Positions 26,801 through 41,800 of a stretch of 64,000 nucleotides of DNA are shown here, piece by piece. Origin of the DNA: Schistocephalus solidus (Eukaryota; Platyhelminthes; Cestoda; Diphyllobothriidea; Diphyllobothriidae). The number at the start of each line of letters is the position of its first letter. Positions within the stretch are counted from its first letter, which is position 1. The notes beneath the pieces were generated by a model. The model did not search any database. It saw nothing but the letters and a program-made list of their open reading frames with translations, and was not told where the DNA came from. Both the position numbers and the translations under genes were made by a program. The stretch spans positions 124,001 to 188,000 of the forward strand of contig WEDG01000327.1 of the NCBI GenBank assembly GCA_017591395.1, in the 5' to 3' direction.

Positions 26801-29800
26801 AAGATCGATCCATCCGGTGCTTAATTTTCTTACTATAAACAAAATAGTGATTTTAAAATATCAAGACGGCCCATTAAAGGTGACAGTTGATATTACGGCT
26901 TCCGTGACAACTCCATTGAGTACTGCGAGACCCCATTTATACTCTGGCTCGTGCGCGTCTAGAGAGTAACACGTACGTGGCAATCGTAGACCAGTGCGTC
27001 TGCATCCATCTCTCTTTGCTTTGACCTTCCAGTGTAAGACGATGGGTGTGGGCAGAGAAAGTGAGATGGACGCCACATTGCCGTGACAGTGTGACCGTCT
27101 TTTATAACGATATCTATCGTGTGCCTCACACCATGGTGGGCGCAGCGATAGTGTCTTGCGCGTGAATTACTTCATTGACAGTAGACTTGTGCTGCATCTA
27201 CCGCACCCTCTATCCCCCTCCCCCCGAGCCAGGTATCATGACAAAGTCAAGAAGACCGGGGGTGTCATTGGACGCCGTGGCTGACAGAGCTAAACAGCTC
27301 ATCTATGCTTACCACGCGCAATGGACAAGGATTTCGCGCAAATAGGAAACGGATGTTTTGGATCTCAATTGGGTGGAAACGCGGTATAAGCTGCATTAAG
27401 AAGTTGACCTTGCAGCCTGAGCCGCCGTTCTGAGTGGATGATCAAGGTATCCCGTCAGTTGCAGCAATTCAAGCCACTCTTTTTAGCGTGATAGATTCTG
27501 GCGCGTCAGCTTTTTATAGGGAGGAATATGTGCTGAGAGTGGACCTCACTCTCTCATTCCTCTCCCCACATCAGTCAATTGCTTCAGCCGTTCTACCAAC
27601 TGATGCTGAGATCGGGCGCAGTAGCTCAAAGAGCTTAGCAGCTCGTCTACGCGTGCCACAAAGGACATGGTCCGCACGCAGCACACCAGGTTTTCACACT
27701 ATGGAAGGTGAGCTGCTCTGATCTCATTTGCGTTAGTTTAAGGGGGGTCACAAGGAGAAGGAGCCAGGGCACACGTTTCTCACTTATGCGAGAGGCGCTG
27801 ATTCCGTGCCTGTGGTGGCTGATGTGAGACGGGTACACGTGCTTCTGAGGAGGGGTATGGTGGTGTGGTTTGGCCGGGGGTGTTTTCCTGCAGGTTTCCA
27901 TGCATCCGCGCACGGTTTAGTAGGCCCATTTAATCACCAGTACGGGCAGTTGAGCCGAAAAAGATAGGCGTATGTTAGTTCTCCTGAAACTGGGTCCCCA
28001 GTCTGTGTGATAGATTCGCAAATGACCATGCAGACCTAGGCGTGATGTTCATGTGCTGTGGCATTATTGTCAGGATTGGCCGAGAGCCGATTGATTAGAT
28101 TACGATTGTGGTGCTCCTAGTGTTCGGCGCACTGGCGGAGGAAGAGTTGTAGGCTGTTCAAGGCGGGCTTGGCGTGTCTCCACTACTATAGCATAGTTTG
28201 CACACTAATCTTCCTTATGTCCTCTCTAAACATAGCTGGTGCTCGTCGCTTGCCTATTTATTTGGATTTTTTCAAATTTGACTTTACCGGTAATTAAAAA
28301 TTCAAGTGCCCGCTTGCCTTATTCCAATGTTTGTGTCCACGCATTCTTCTAGGTTTGAGCTCGTCGTCGAAGGTGGCTACCTCGTTCACCTGGAATTCGT
28401 GCGTCACCCAACCAGCCGGTTTACAGCCCAGCTAGACTTATACGTACCCGTGAATCAGATTGTCAACGTGGGCGACTTCTACTTAATAGATAGACTGTTT
28501 GACTCCACTCATCGGATGCCAGCAGCACGTTTCCAGGGCGCAGTGGTCGGTGTGGGCGGAGCGTTGCCAGCATCGCCCGTGTTTGCTGATCTCTGGATCG
28601 CGGGTCTCCATCCCGGTTCGTCCTCCCTCTCACGCGAATCTGCCGCTTCCGCCATCGCCAGCCCGGGGTCACCTTCATCCCCTAGGGGGGCCTGCCCGGA
28701 TGATGTTCATGACACCAGTCTAGTCGGTGGACCATCCCTCGTGACTTCAGGTTCGACTGGTGATTTCCGCATCTGCCTCGATGCAACCGAATCGGTTTGT
28801 GTGGATCAAGGCGTGCTAATGCATCGCATCGCATTGAAGGTTAATTTACTGTCTAACATTAAACCAATAATTTCCTCGTTTCCGGCTCTCCGTTTATGAC
28901 CAGAGAAGGTATTTCGTGAATTAAATGTTTCCTGGCTTTCTGTCAGACAGAAGCTTATCAATTAGTGAAATATCGCGCGGATCATGCCGTTCATTACAGA
29001 ACAGAGCTTCTTTGAGATAAATTTTACACAGCAGGTCAATACTGCTTGAGTGTGGTCGGGAAGCTGGAACGAACTGTCAAGATGTTTGCTGTCAAATTGA
29101 AGCTACAAAAGTTTTCAAGTGTTGAAGTTGTCAAAACGTTATGAGGTACATGTGGTTCTAGTAGGGCAGCCATCTTCCGAAAACATCGATTAAGTTTACC
29201 AATTCATCCGTGAGATTGCTCTTCTAGCATGAACAGTATGCACCGGTATTACCGAAACGCCGTCTGAAATCTATACGCTTACCTTAAAACACAGAGAGCA
29301 ATTTCGTTTTTTTATGTTGCCCAACCCTATACATAACCCCAAGTCAATTAAGATAGGGTAGAATGCTTACCTTTACTTGCGAATAGTTCCAGACACCTAT
29401 TTAAATCGAGCGTTTTTATTTATTGTAGATGCTCTTGTATATATTTCGTAAAATTGATTTATATGTCATTTTAGTTGTCCAGGTGATTAAAAACTCCACC
29501 TAGATATCTTATACTTGAAAGAAGGTGCAATTCCGTTTCTTTGGTTGCATGTTCATACCTAGGAATTCTATCTGCGTTGTCCCTTGTTGTTATTATTTCC
29601 AAACGCTTTGCTAGGCATTTTCTTCGGTATGAAATGGACCACCTGTTATAATCCCAGCCTTTGGTTCTGCCGTATGGGGTGTGTGAATGGGACCAACGAC
29701 TGAGATTTCAACAGGTGGTCCAGTCACCTACAGTCACCCGAAACGAATAACGGGTGGTAGTAATTTACGTGTGTAATCTTTTCCAAAAAGCCATGTGTAC

Positions 29801-32800
29801 TGTAGTAAATAACTGTATTATTAATCAGTTGTGTCAAAAATAAAGGGTCGACGGCCCTTCAGACGGGACATTAGCTAGCAGGGACTGAATACTTTGTGAG
29901 GGATAATATTAAACAAAAATTACATACATTACCACGTTAGTCCAAAATTTTGAATAAACATAACTTCATAAATAAAGAATAAAGAAAATGAAATTTTTGC
30001 CTACTTCGGGGGAAATACTGGCGAAAATTTGACGAGCAATGCAAAAAAACAACCTTAGTCGAGATTTTCTTAAGGTGTAATTTACTTCATTCCTTGGGAA
30101 GACGCTCCTTTGCCAGTCAGCCATCTAACTTGCCACCTCATAGGGACATTTTTTCAAATTGAAGGCAGAGAGTTTAGTAAAGGTTATACGAACTGCATCG
30201 CCGTAGGCCCGTCTGTTCGCCGACATTTCGCTTCAACCTTTGACTACGGAGGACTGCAGGACTTTCTCCTCGTCTGACCTAGGCGTGGGCTATGTTCGCA
30301 GCGACTTGGGTAGTGGGCGTGCCCTAGCCACCAAAGTGTGGATAGCGGCCTAGGACAGAATATACCAGAACTCAAGACTTATTTTTTACAGAACCTATCC
30401 CTAGAGTTTCTTTCCTGTCAGCTGCCTTCATAGGCGTGTGTTGTATTACCCGAAGGGGGTTGATAGGTTTAAGCGGTGCATGAATCTCAGCGGTTGTCGG
30501 GACGCATCCGTCCGAACTGATGTCTGTCAGGTCAGCACGTCTGGGATGAGATCACCATGCTCTCTAACAGGAGCCTTCGTGATGGAAGCTAGTGCTATCG
30601 ATTTGTTCGAGCTGCGAAGCGAAGACAGTGCAGTTTAGTTGTATTGGGAGAAATTGGGCGGTTTAATGATGGTTTTGGAGGTATGATTCAAAACCCTCGT
30701 AAGTGGTCGCATAGCGACAAACTTTCATCAATAAAAAACCATTGTCATTAAGGGCAAGTCAAAGTTGGTGCTAATTTTTGGAATTTTCCCTAGGTTCAGC
30801 TCAGTTCAGTTCACTCAGAGTATCCTTCACCTCTCCACCGTTAGTACTAGCCGCAGCCATATCGTTGGTATACCTTTTGTGGTTTTTTATGGATGAATTT
30901 GACTGAGACTTCTTCTCATAGCTGAACCCTAAGAATGTCGACTGGCATTGGACCGAGTGGACTTCCCATTGCTACTTCCTATGTAGGGATGGCTACTGAA
31001 CAGGAACTGACCAATTTTGGGGCTCGTATAGTATTTCAGGTGATTGACGACTTTTGAGCAGATGAGCGCATACTAAGCTTATTGTTTCACCAACTAGTAC
31101 GTTTGTAGCCAATTGTTTAATTATAAAATAATTATTTGTTAAGGATTTGTGGTGTGCTGCCGTGGCAGGAATCGGGAATAGGAGCGCACCCCTTCCCGGA
31201 GTATGGATTGCATTGCGCTTCTTTCCAGGAAGGATGCCTGTTCCCATTTCTTATTTCTAACAGTAATCTTAAACTTTGGCCTAAACTGAGTTCTGATAAT
31301 AACCTTAACCATAAGAATAATTTTGCTGGAATTTGGCGGACAGTCATACTGTATTATGGTCGTTCCTATTCCCGTGTCCAGTCGCGGCGTGGCATGTAAG
31401 AAATCTTAAAAAACTTAAAATCTTAAAAAAACTAATCTTAAAAAACTATTCTGCTGAAGGAACTGTTAAGTCCTTCGGTTTCCTATTATGGGGAACACTT
31501 GAGTCACTCAAGAACTGTCGTCTTTACCGCTAAGAAGTCCGGTAAACTTGCTTTAACAAGTCCGACGGCTCTGAACCGAAAGTGTTATTCTTTAGTGCTA
31601 CAACTGCATCAGGAGCTGCTTATGGGTTGTTTATCGTTTTAGACATTAATGAACCTATCTCCTCTCTGACCTTCTGGTTATCTTGGTCATTTGTAAAGAG
31701 CAAGGCACTGATTCCTTAGGTTATAGTAATGGCCTGCCTACTTCCGCGTCATAAGATTTTCCTGCCCCCCTGCACCTGATCGCTCATCACTGCAAACTTT
31801 TTTTGAAGCCGGTTGCTGTCTGCTGTCGTGGTACTTGTTTTTGGGTCTGTGTCACGTCCGCCTCATACCTGTTCCGTTACCTGGCCGCGGACTCTGCCCA
31901 TTTCCATTAGCTTTGTGCGGGCTATATCAGTGCCTCACAATTAGTGCTCTTTTCTAAATAACTATCCCTCTCCCGTCTAGCCCTCGAATTTGCATCTCAC
32001 GTACACGTCAAATCACGCAGATCACAAATCTGTGTCTCCTCTGCTCATCGGCCTTCTCACGGCCGACCGACCACCACCGGAAGATCTAGCAGAGGTGCAC
32101 CTTCTAATCGACGTTGGTGGCCTGCGCAAATTCTGGCGATTCGAACCCTCTCGCGGTCTGCAATACACATTCTTATGGAACCGGACGGACGGCTACAATC
32201 GCTCAGTCTATGGAAATATTCCGGTCAAGGGTAAGACATCCTTACTATTGACTCCATAGGGAAGGCTTATGGGCTGTTTTCCTTGTTTTCCGTCATCAGA
32301 AGAGAAGATAAATTCTGATTTAACGTTCGTTTGTATTATTTGAATTCTATCTATGAGAAACCAACAACAATTACAATTCCTGTTTTTTTTATTATGTCGA
32401 CTTGATACTTCCTCTCACATTCATTGACCGTTGGCCTAGTTTTTCATTATCTTTTATCTCAACCTCCATATGCTCTGACCGTCGGCTTTTATTTTCTTGC
32501 TCTCCAGTGTCGGCCGGCTATCTCTATACTGGTTGCCCTACCGTATTTTGGGAAAAGAAGGTAGTTCAACTCAAGGGTCACGATATCGTCAATCCGGACT
32601 TGGCGAACTGGAACCTGGATGCCCGTCACGTATACTCTCCTACTCAGAACATTGTTTACCTGTAAGTTACTATGCGCCTGTGTAGTCTTTAAATTTTCTC
32701 CGGATCGAAAGCTCTGTGGGAAGAGGAATTATTAAAAGACTGGAAAACATTATTCCAGTCTTAGGAAATTCCCACCGACCCCATGGCCCGTTTCCTATCA

Positions 32801-35800
32801 ATTTTCATCGCATGCTTTTAGTATGAGACCAGTGAATCAGGCCTTGAATCGTAAAAGAGATACTGCATTTCCTGTTAACTGTAATGAATGCAACTTGCTT
32901 TGAGGCCTCATTTTATCTGTTTACAGTGGAGATGGACACCGGATAGAGGATTCCACCGAGAGTCTGGTGGTCAATATTCTGTTTGGCAAGCCGAATGTTC
33001 GGCGCTCCCCAGACCAATGTGCTTCCTGTGGAGGAAAGGCGTTGGGAAATCCAGTTTTCCATCTCTCCGCTCTTGCGACAGATGAAACGGGTAGGCTGCT
33101 TGTCGGCGATGGGCACTTTTTGCGTACTCTTCAACCCGCTGACTACCCCGATGACAGCAAGTATGTTCGAAGTGCCCCTCCCCCACCATTTAAGCCTCTA
33201 CATTATTGATTCCTATGGTATTTCTACAAATGCTTTTATCCCCTCTTCAAGTTCACCCGTCTCCGCACGTGATTCAGTCTTTAATCATCCACAATCTGAC
33301 GATGCCGGTAACCCAACGAATGCTGGTTGGACTGTCTCTGATGTGCGCGTAATGCCTTTTGCGGTGTCCGGTGTTGATTCTGAGGAGAAGCTGCTGACCG
33401 ACTACTTTATCGCTCGCCATCCAATCAGCGTCGAGGACAGAGAGGCCCTTTCCCGGGGTGGAATCGGCGCTGGCAGAGCGGGTCTGTTTGTATCAGACGC
33501 GCGAAATAAGGCTATCTGGTGGATCAGTCTCATCCGCCGAGACTTTCACCAGATGTTTATTGGTGAACAGTGCCCACCCAACGATACATTTCCCGACTGC
33601 TTTCGTATGCAGTTGACTCATCCAAAGGGCCTGGTTGTGACATTTAACGTAAGCTTACTAATTTTGGGTGGCTTTCGCTTTTGAGGTTTCTTCGGTCTGT
33701 CATGTACATGGAGCTAATTTTTCCGAGCTCTAACTGTACTTTCAAGTTGTGGTTATTATTGTAGGAGGACCTCTTCTTCCTTGATGACAAACGCTTGTGG
33801 CGGCACCCCCTACGACGATCCCCAACTCCTCCAGATTCTCAAAAGCAATCGCGCATTCGCGTGGAGCATGTTATCGGCCAGATGGGCGAAACTACCGGTC
33901 CCCTACCCTGTGGTCGATCGCTACATGCATCAAAGGTGCAGCTTTTAGCTCCTACTGCACTCGCTTATAATCCGATCGAAGACTCCGTATATTACGTCGA
34001 TGAAAAACGCGTAAGCCCTTCACTATGCTTTGGCCTACTCATGGACGACTGCGTTTAGTACTTAGCTCATCACCAAAATATCTTCTGTGCTGCAGGTTTT
34101 TCGGTTAGACCTCGCCAGTCGAATGGTCTCTCTAGCCGCCGGTCGCCTTCCAGGTTGTCCTACAACGCAACGCGGGGGTCAGCCTACCTCTCTACCACCG
34201 CTCGCAGTCGACTTCGAGTTCTCAGAGATTCGAAGCATTGCCTTCTCGGTGCATGGCGAACTCTTAATTGCCGAATCCGAAGTACTCTGGATCCGGAGAA
34301 GCGATGACCGGCTGTATCTCTTTGCAGGCGCCCGAACCAGTACCCCTTGGAATTCGGGCTTGCAGTCTAGTCTGCATCGCATCCTCAAAGCTCCCACTCC
34401 AGCCCGTTTGCCATTCGACCAGTTGACACCATCGCCGCCCTCAACACCCGCACGAGATTTCCGCTTTTCTAACATCACCTTTATCGCTGTGGGCATCTTT
34501 AACGATGTCTATGTCGCTGATGGCGGTCATAATGTGGTGGTCTCTATCTACTCGGAACCGCAACGAACCTCCGTCAATGAAGTGTCTGCAAATTACCTCT
34601 ACAAGATATCCTCTCCAAACCCTACTCGGGAGGAATACCTATTCAATCAACATGGCCAACTGAAGTATTTGGTGGACACCCTTACGCAACATCCTGTCTA
34701 CACCTTTGCCTATAAGGCTTCGCTTGCGAATGGCTGGTTGGCAAGCGTTCGGTGGGGATCAGGAGGCGGTTTGTTGACACTCGAACGAGATAACCGAGGT
34801 CTACCACAGTTTCTCACACTGGATTCTGGTAAGTTAAAGGGGTTCTGTGGAAGGATCCATCCGAAGTTCAAAAGGTTCAAAAAGGGCCCATGGTGCCCTT
34901 ATGCTTTCGTTTCCAATTCCGAAGATCTCTTAGAACTCAAACTGAAATTGCAAATGTCTCCTTTTGACTCCGCGGTAATTATGCCATCGGGTTTTAAGTC
35001 ATGTCGCTTTAAAACCCTGGATTGAGCCAACACAATTGCCACTTGACGGAACACGGCCTGGTCAGGCTTTGTACTTGACCTTGTACATCAACTGGGTTTT
35101 GACGGATGAGGAGGGGGGGACTGTGATCGATGCTGCATAAGCCCCCCTCACTACGCTCCAATTCGCGAGCAGATCACCAAGATTTCCACAGAATAGCGAT
35201 AGCTTTCGTAAAGACCTCTTGGCTTCGATTTACCACTTCTGTAATTACTCAAGGTACTCAACGCCCTTCCTCCAACGCCAAAAAACAGTGGTGGGGAGAG
35301 GGGCTTAACTGTAAACCGAGCTTTTTATACCTTCCAGAGCCATGTGTACGTCCTCAGGTGCCAGTAGTACTCATATATTTTTCTACCGTTTGTAACCATT
35401 AGTCAATCTTGCGTGAAAAGGAAAGTTGGGCTACACAACTGTTCTTTGTATCCGACTAGAGGAAATGTAGGATCGCATTGTCCTCCCGGATTAAATCTCC
35501 ATGCGTATACCTTAAGTAGGAATGTTTTCCAAGTTGCAGTCGTCGTATTTTGTTTTGACGGCGGCCTCTTTGCCACCGCTACTGGTTTGGATTACGATTT
35601 GTTTCCCTACTGCTCCCCTCAGGTGGCACATACAATATGAGCTTTGCAGCGGACAAAAGAATCGACCGTATAACAGACCCCTTTGGAGCCGTACACCGGT
35701 ATGAGTCATCACCCAACGGCTTCCTCTCGAAGCTCTGGACTCCGTCAAGTGCCTTGCCCTTTCTCTTTGCCTACTCACCAACTTCCGGATTGGTGGACAA

Positions 35801-38800
35801 CATCGCAACACCATCAGGCCTGCTTGCCAGCGTTCATATATTGGCCGGACATGCTGAAAGTGTGACGCCGAGGGCAGGGAGTGCCTCATCTTCCGCCTCT
35901 CCCGTCATCTACAAAAATGGTAATTGGCTGCATTTTCTTCATAGTTTTGGTATTATTGTTGCCTCGTCGTCGCTTGGGCTTTATAGTTGTCTGACCTATC
36001 TGTATTTCGATCTGATCCAGCTTTCGGCACATACTCCATCCAATCCTCTGAGGATGCGACTCATATCACTTATGATGAGGGCGTGCAGAAGGTTATGTTT
36101 GATAGAATCACCGCTCCATCTCTTGAGGACCATGTATCCTGGCAACTCAATCGGCGTATTCGGGTTCTCGTCGTGCCCAGCAAGTTGGCCCGCAATGGCG
36201 GTGACCTTAGCAGAACCGCTCTAGGGTCCGGTAAGAGCAACAGTGACGCCAACTCCTCAGAGCCTCTTCAGCAGTATATTGAAAATACGTGAGTTTTCTC
36301 TCCTTTCTGTGCTCCCACGTCTATTTTTGCCAAAAGGGGCTCCGACATATAGTCGCTTTGCCCGCCTCCACTGCCATCACTGCTCCCGCACATTCACATA
36401 CCGCATGAGCCTATTAGTTCACATGCGGCTCCACGATAACCTGCGGTAAACCACAGTAAGCCATACCACGTCAACGCCCAGCACCACCAATACATGCACA
36501 GCACCCTCGCCATCACCAGGTACCTGAGAATATCACGGTCTCCTAGAAACCGTGGCTTGAAGGGCTGTCAATCTGACTCTTACACCAGACCACACCGTCG
36601 GCCCAATGTGGGCTGCGCGTTGAATGGCTGACCATTTGATTGGGAGTCAGATGGCGATGGCTGCTCCTTATCCCCTGGTTTAGTGAATCCTGGTGTGTGC
36701 GTTATCGGGACCCGGTCGTGCTGTGGCGCGCGAAGGCGGGTACGCCGACCCGTCAGCCAATGTGCCCACTCCCGCATCAGACAACTGACGGGGGCGGATG
36801 GTGGTCTGATTGTGCGGGTGGGGAGATAGTGTGATCGACGGATCAGCACATTTTCCTCACTAAAAACAACCTGACGCGCTTGAAACTACTACGGTGCGCT
36901 AAAAGCCGTGGCTTGGAAGGTTGCCAAATGACGCGATAACTCGGACCACGTGGTCAGTACCGAGTGTGTTTTGTGTGGATTGGCTGACTGGTGGACAGCA
37001 AGAACCACCGTACCACATCGCTGGTTCGTGGACCAAGCGAAGTGCTTCCCAGGGTCCGACGTGTTGCACTCCGGGAACCCAAGGTCTACAAATATTTCGT
37101 CGTCGTCCGCAGTGAACGGGCCATTCTACCCTCGCATTAGACTGGACAGTCTGCCTTTAGATAACCGAGACCTTACCGGACGAACGCTACTTTCATGCGT
37201 GAAAACTGTGACACGCGAAGTCCATGTCACGTTATTCGCAGCGGAAACGTCGGATGCAATATGGTCGATCGATCGGAACATGGTGAGAGAAAAATAACCT
37301 GACTTGAACCGAGTCTATGGCCTTCCCGAGGTGCCTATCGTATAACTCGGCGGGGGCTGAAAAAGCTACCGCATTGACAAAACCCAAGCCAGTGGTTAGT
37401 TTAATACGGGAATTGTGGTAAATTGGGCTTTTGGGGGTGGGAAAAATGGTACTTAGACGGAAAATGTGGAGATAAAAATAAGGAAGATCGTACATATGAC
37501 GAAGGTCGTTTAGTTCAGTTTACGAAGCAGCGCGCAATTTGAAAAACGGCATATCGTAGCAAACGTGTCGCAAAATGTCTAGCGAATCGCTGGTGACCGC
37601 TAAATGACTAAGTTCTCGAAGCTGTAACGAATTGGCAATGGTTATTATTGCTGATTTTTTTATTTCCACAGGAATTAATCACTAACCTAGCGTAAATCAG
37701 TCTATTTAAAAGTGTATAGGCGTAGACGGAAAGTTTATATGAATATTTGGACCTACTTCTCTCAGCCACAGCGAGATAACCGCTTAATGTTCATTAAACT
37801 ATCAACAGGCAGCCAGTAGTCTATTTAGGGGTTACAGGGGGAACCTCTGAATTGTTACTATTATTATTATTTTTATTTTTAATAATAATTGATTTTTTGA
37901 ATTGTTGAATAGCTAACCACCGGTTATTCGAACTTTACCCCAACCCCTTACCTCCTAGTTTCGAAACCTAGCCGAAACGGAAGCACCAGCATCCTATAAC
38001 CTAATCCCTGATGCCCCTACCCTCAACCCCAGCCCCCCTTAATACAAACTCTAGGCCCACAGCCATTGCGTGTACCGCAATGGATAATCACTCTCTCTCC
38101 CTCACCCCTAAAACCAAATTAAAGTCCGCAGCTCTGCAAATTTATTTGTCATGAGAACAAACCTGCCTATCGAAAATAATCTCTGTGATTGACAAAGTGA
38201 GAGGCAGCGTTGTCAGCCGCCGCCTGTAACTCAAGTTTACTCCTGGCTACGAGACCTCAAATTCTTTGACTGTTGCTTCAGATACCACACTCCGTTCGTC
38301 AACGGAACCCTTGGGGCGGCAAATTTTCGGGTAAGTGGGGTCCTGGTTCGTTTATACGTCGCGTTTCTCCTCAATTCTACTTCTGTTCCCCTGGGTCTAG
38401 TGGTTAAGGAAATCGAATTACCCCTGGCGCGCAAATGCGAGCAAAAAGAGATCGTAGCATCGGGCCCACCCCTTCCTTTAATTGCCGAATGTATTCGGCC
38501 GAGTTACCTCAGAGATTAATCGGAAGGCAAGGTTACAGAATTACCATACTTTCGGTGGGGTGCTCAGGGCGAACAGTTTCCCGACCAACCTCACCAAGCA
38601 CTGCTTCTGAAGATAGAGATAGGGACCACACCGCATCGGATCAACATTTTGATGGCTAATGCTTTTCTGCGTCAAGAACGCCTCAGCGTCCGCCAGACAA
38701 CGTCTTGACAGCACTTGGATTTGAGTTTGCGCAAGTACCGTGAGTGACCATTACGAGCCAAAGTGATGAGGTCGAAAGACCACTGCCTAGATCAGATATG

Positions 38801-41800
38801 CCTGGAGGTTTCTATCTTATCTGGCACAATTGTACGCAAGGCAATGCAACCGGAGGAAACGGTAAAACTATCCTGAGTTCGGATGGCCGAACAAGCACCG
38901 GCGGTGAGGAGGAATGATGTCAACTATGAGGTCTCAACCCACTCGATGGGACTCGGTCACAGGTTCACGTTCGTTGAGGCAGGAATCTTGACAAGATATG
39001 AGCACTATGAGACGCGAGGTGCTTGGGTCATGGTTCTGCAGCACGTAGTCCACCGGCAAGCGCAACCACCTCCGCCCTCTCTAGTCAGTGCTTAGGCCAC
39101 CTGCGCAGAGTCCTCAGACGCGTGGGAGTGTGTGAGGGATCAAAGCTTCCAGTGCCGGCACATGTAACTCAATATCTGACCACTTACCAACACTGATGAT
39201 AGGGTCACGAAGTTTGATGACTCGGATGGTGTGCGCGAGGAAACAGCTGTTGCGCTAAGTATGACCGCCTGCGATGCATGCGAAATTTCCCAATTTCTTT
39301 AGGCATGTGGTGGCGCCTGTATTGTGTCCTATAAATTATACAGCCCATCAGCTGTGGTTTATTATGGTGATTTCGAAAATGCATCCTAAACGTCAGACTA
39401 TTGGCAATACTTTTTCCAAATATCGAGTCTACTTGGAAGATGGCGTGTCCAGCTCAGACTCGCGTACTGTCCTAATCCTTTGTAACTGTCTGCTCCTTTT
39501 TGTTACCAACGCTCACTTGAACTCGACTTTTTGCCCGTATTAGCGAAGATATGTGCCTCTGTGGGTGTTTCTTAGCTTAATATTATTGACAATTGCTCCC
39601 ATTACTCCCACCATCATAGAGACCACATCCCAATACTCATCACCTGTTACCTCCACCACCGCCGCCGCCACCACCACCATCAGCGATGGGGACTCTCTCC
39701 TAAACTGTCCTCATTGCGACCGCACATTCACCTCACGCATCAGCCTGGTCGGTCACTTGCGAATCCATCGCATGGAGGTTGGTAAACCAGTGCCTGGGGC
39801 TCCGACATATCACTTAAAACTAATTCACGCGCAAGTCACCGTCCCTGCACTACCCTTCTGTGGAGCATAAGGATGACATCGTCGGACTACGACGGTTGAA
39901 CTGTCGTGTGTGTGGTCTCTCTCTTTGCCTCTGCATGTCTAGTCCACTTGTATTCATTCACGTCAGCCATCCGTTTTAGTTTATATCCGAAAAATTAGTC
40001 AGACAATACAGAGTGACCGATTTCATGAAACGTTTAACAAAAATATGAAACGCATTTTCGACTAGGAATGATTACTTAAGTAGCATTGTTAGATTTCTTA
40101 TCGCATAGCATAATCGTAAGATATTTAAGGCACACCAGCAGGTCGTCTTTTATAGTCGTCTTCTTGGCCGCCTGCAAAACTACGCTCAATAAATACTGAC
40201 TACTTAAGTAGTTAGCATTTTTCTATTGCTTGTAAATGCCTTTATTTATTTTATTTTATTTTCGAGAAAATTTGAGCAAATATATTCTTCCTTGTACTCA
40301 TTCGGTAGTAACTCACGTCTTCTTCAATTTTTATATTCTAAAAAAGTGTATCTATAGGGTTTGAAAAGTTCTACAATTCCCGTATAATTTTGAGCCTGAT
40401 CTACCCCTGCATTTTTGTTTAGGGTTTTCAGCGTACAAGCTGTATGCTTTCTGTGCGAGGAACAGCATACACTCCGCTCTAATAAGCATACATTCACCTA
40501 TGCCGTAGACAAGATACCATATAATGCTCGTAAATTTTTGCGGCGGATATGGACTATATTTTTTTACCTTATGAGGGCACTAAGAAATGAATAGGTGTGA
40601 CGTCATTTGAATGAAAGTCGTACATAATTGGAAACCTTTAAAACTGAAAGATAGCTTTCCTTCTGCATAAATTTTAAGAATACGTGATTGGCTATGAAAT
40701 GAGTACAAGAAGAGGTATCCTTGTGCACGTTTCTATAAAATATGCTTGAATTTATAAGGGTATCGAATATCAAGATAAAAATGCAAGCTACATAAATAGT
40801 CACATTTTTAACAACTGTGGTTTTTAAAGGTGGTCGAAGGGAAATGCATTCGGAAGCTGACCTCCTGACGTATCTGTGAGGTCATGGGAGTGTGCCGCGC
40901 GATTATTGATATTGCAACACCACTTAAGTAATATTTCGTAGTTGAAAACGCATTTCAAACTTTTGGCCGACGTTTCAGTATTAGTAACGTGTCTCTGGCT
41001 GCCGTCGCTCCTTTGGTTGTATGAGCAGGCGGTGTATAGTATCCTCAAGCCAATGTTGAGGCCCACTTCAGTATGACCTCTTTAAGGTCTCATCCCTTCT
41101 CTACTCTCAAGGGTAACCTCCAGCATTGAAGTTTCCGGAACACGTAAGTCGCCCGTTGGGCTCGATACGGTCGAGGCGACTCAGGGTCGTCGACGTCGTG
41201 GAAGCTTCCTGCGTCTGGGTAGGTCACGCCGAAGTGCCCTGGATTTGGGTGCACGTGTCCCCAGAGGGAATGTTCCGACCTCCCGTCGGCGGGACACATC
41301 TGCATCAACCTCTGATGCCATCTTTCAACGAACACGGAAAACATTATCGGTGAGTGATTGCTACCCTGCTCCCTCGCCCCACTTCGCTCCATGGACCAAA
41401 CTTTAGCATTTGTATTCAAAGTCTTATCCACCTTTCTTCGTCCTCTAGATCAACGGACTTCCCATTCTGTCAGTTGTATATGACCGTGAATCTTTGACCG
41501 AGGTGTTCCGTAGTCCAATTACGAACAAATTCCTTCTGCGCATAATTTATAACTCCGACATGCAGCCCACAGTCTTCACAACCCTTCCTGCCAAGACTGA
41601 ACGCTCCGGCTTCCTGGACACCTCGGCAGCTTCGGATTCGCCAGATTCTTCATTTGACGACAGTTCCCCAGTGCTTGCAGACCTTCGACTTCACTACAGC
41701 CGGTATGTGTGTGTCCACGTAGGCATTCTTTGCAATACTTGCTGCTCATATTTTATTCCGAGGTTATCATTTGTTTCGTTTTTTGTGTCTAGACACGGAC

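Larger units (their letters stand above)
36289..41111. other. intron 16 (4.8 kb), nested mobile-element debris
   Basis: In order it holds a zinc-finger fragment, LINE unit B, long-repeat copy 3 interrupted by the 37630 repeat, the other zinc finger fused to the unit A 3' part, and a MITE-like element. 37840-38430 is low-complexity A/T- and C-rich sequence. Confidence 0.6.

Noticed and set aside
41126..41353. 75-codon plus-strand frame over exon 17
   Set aside because: Its end phase does not fit exon 18, and the neighbouring frame fits both flanking exons.
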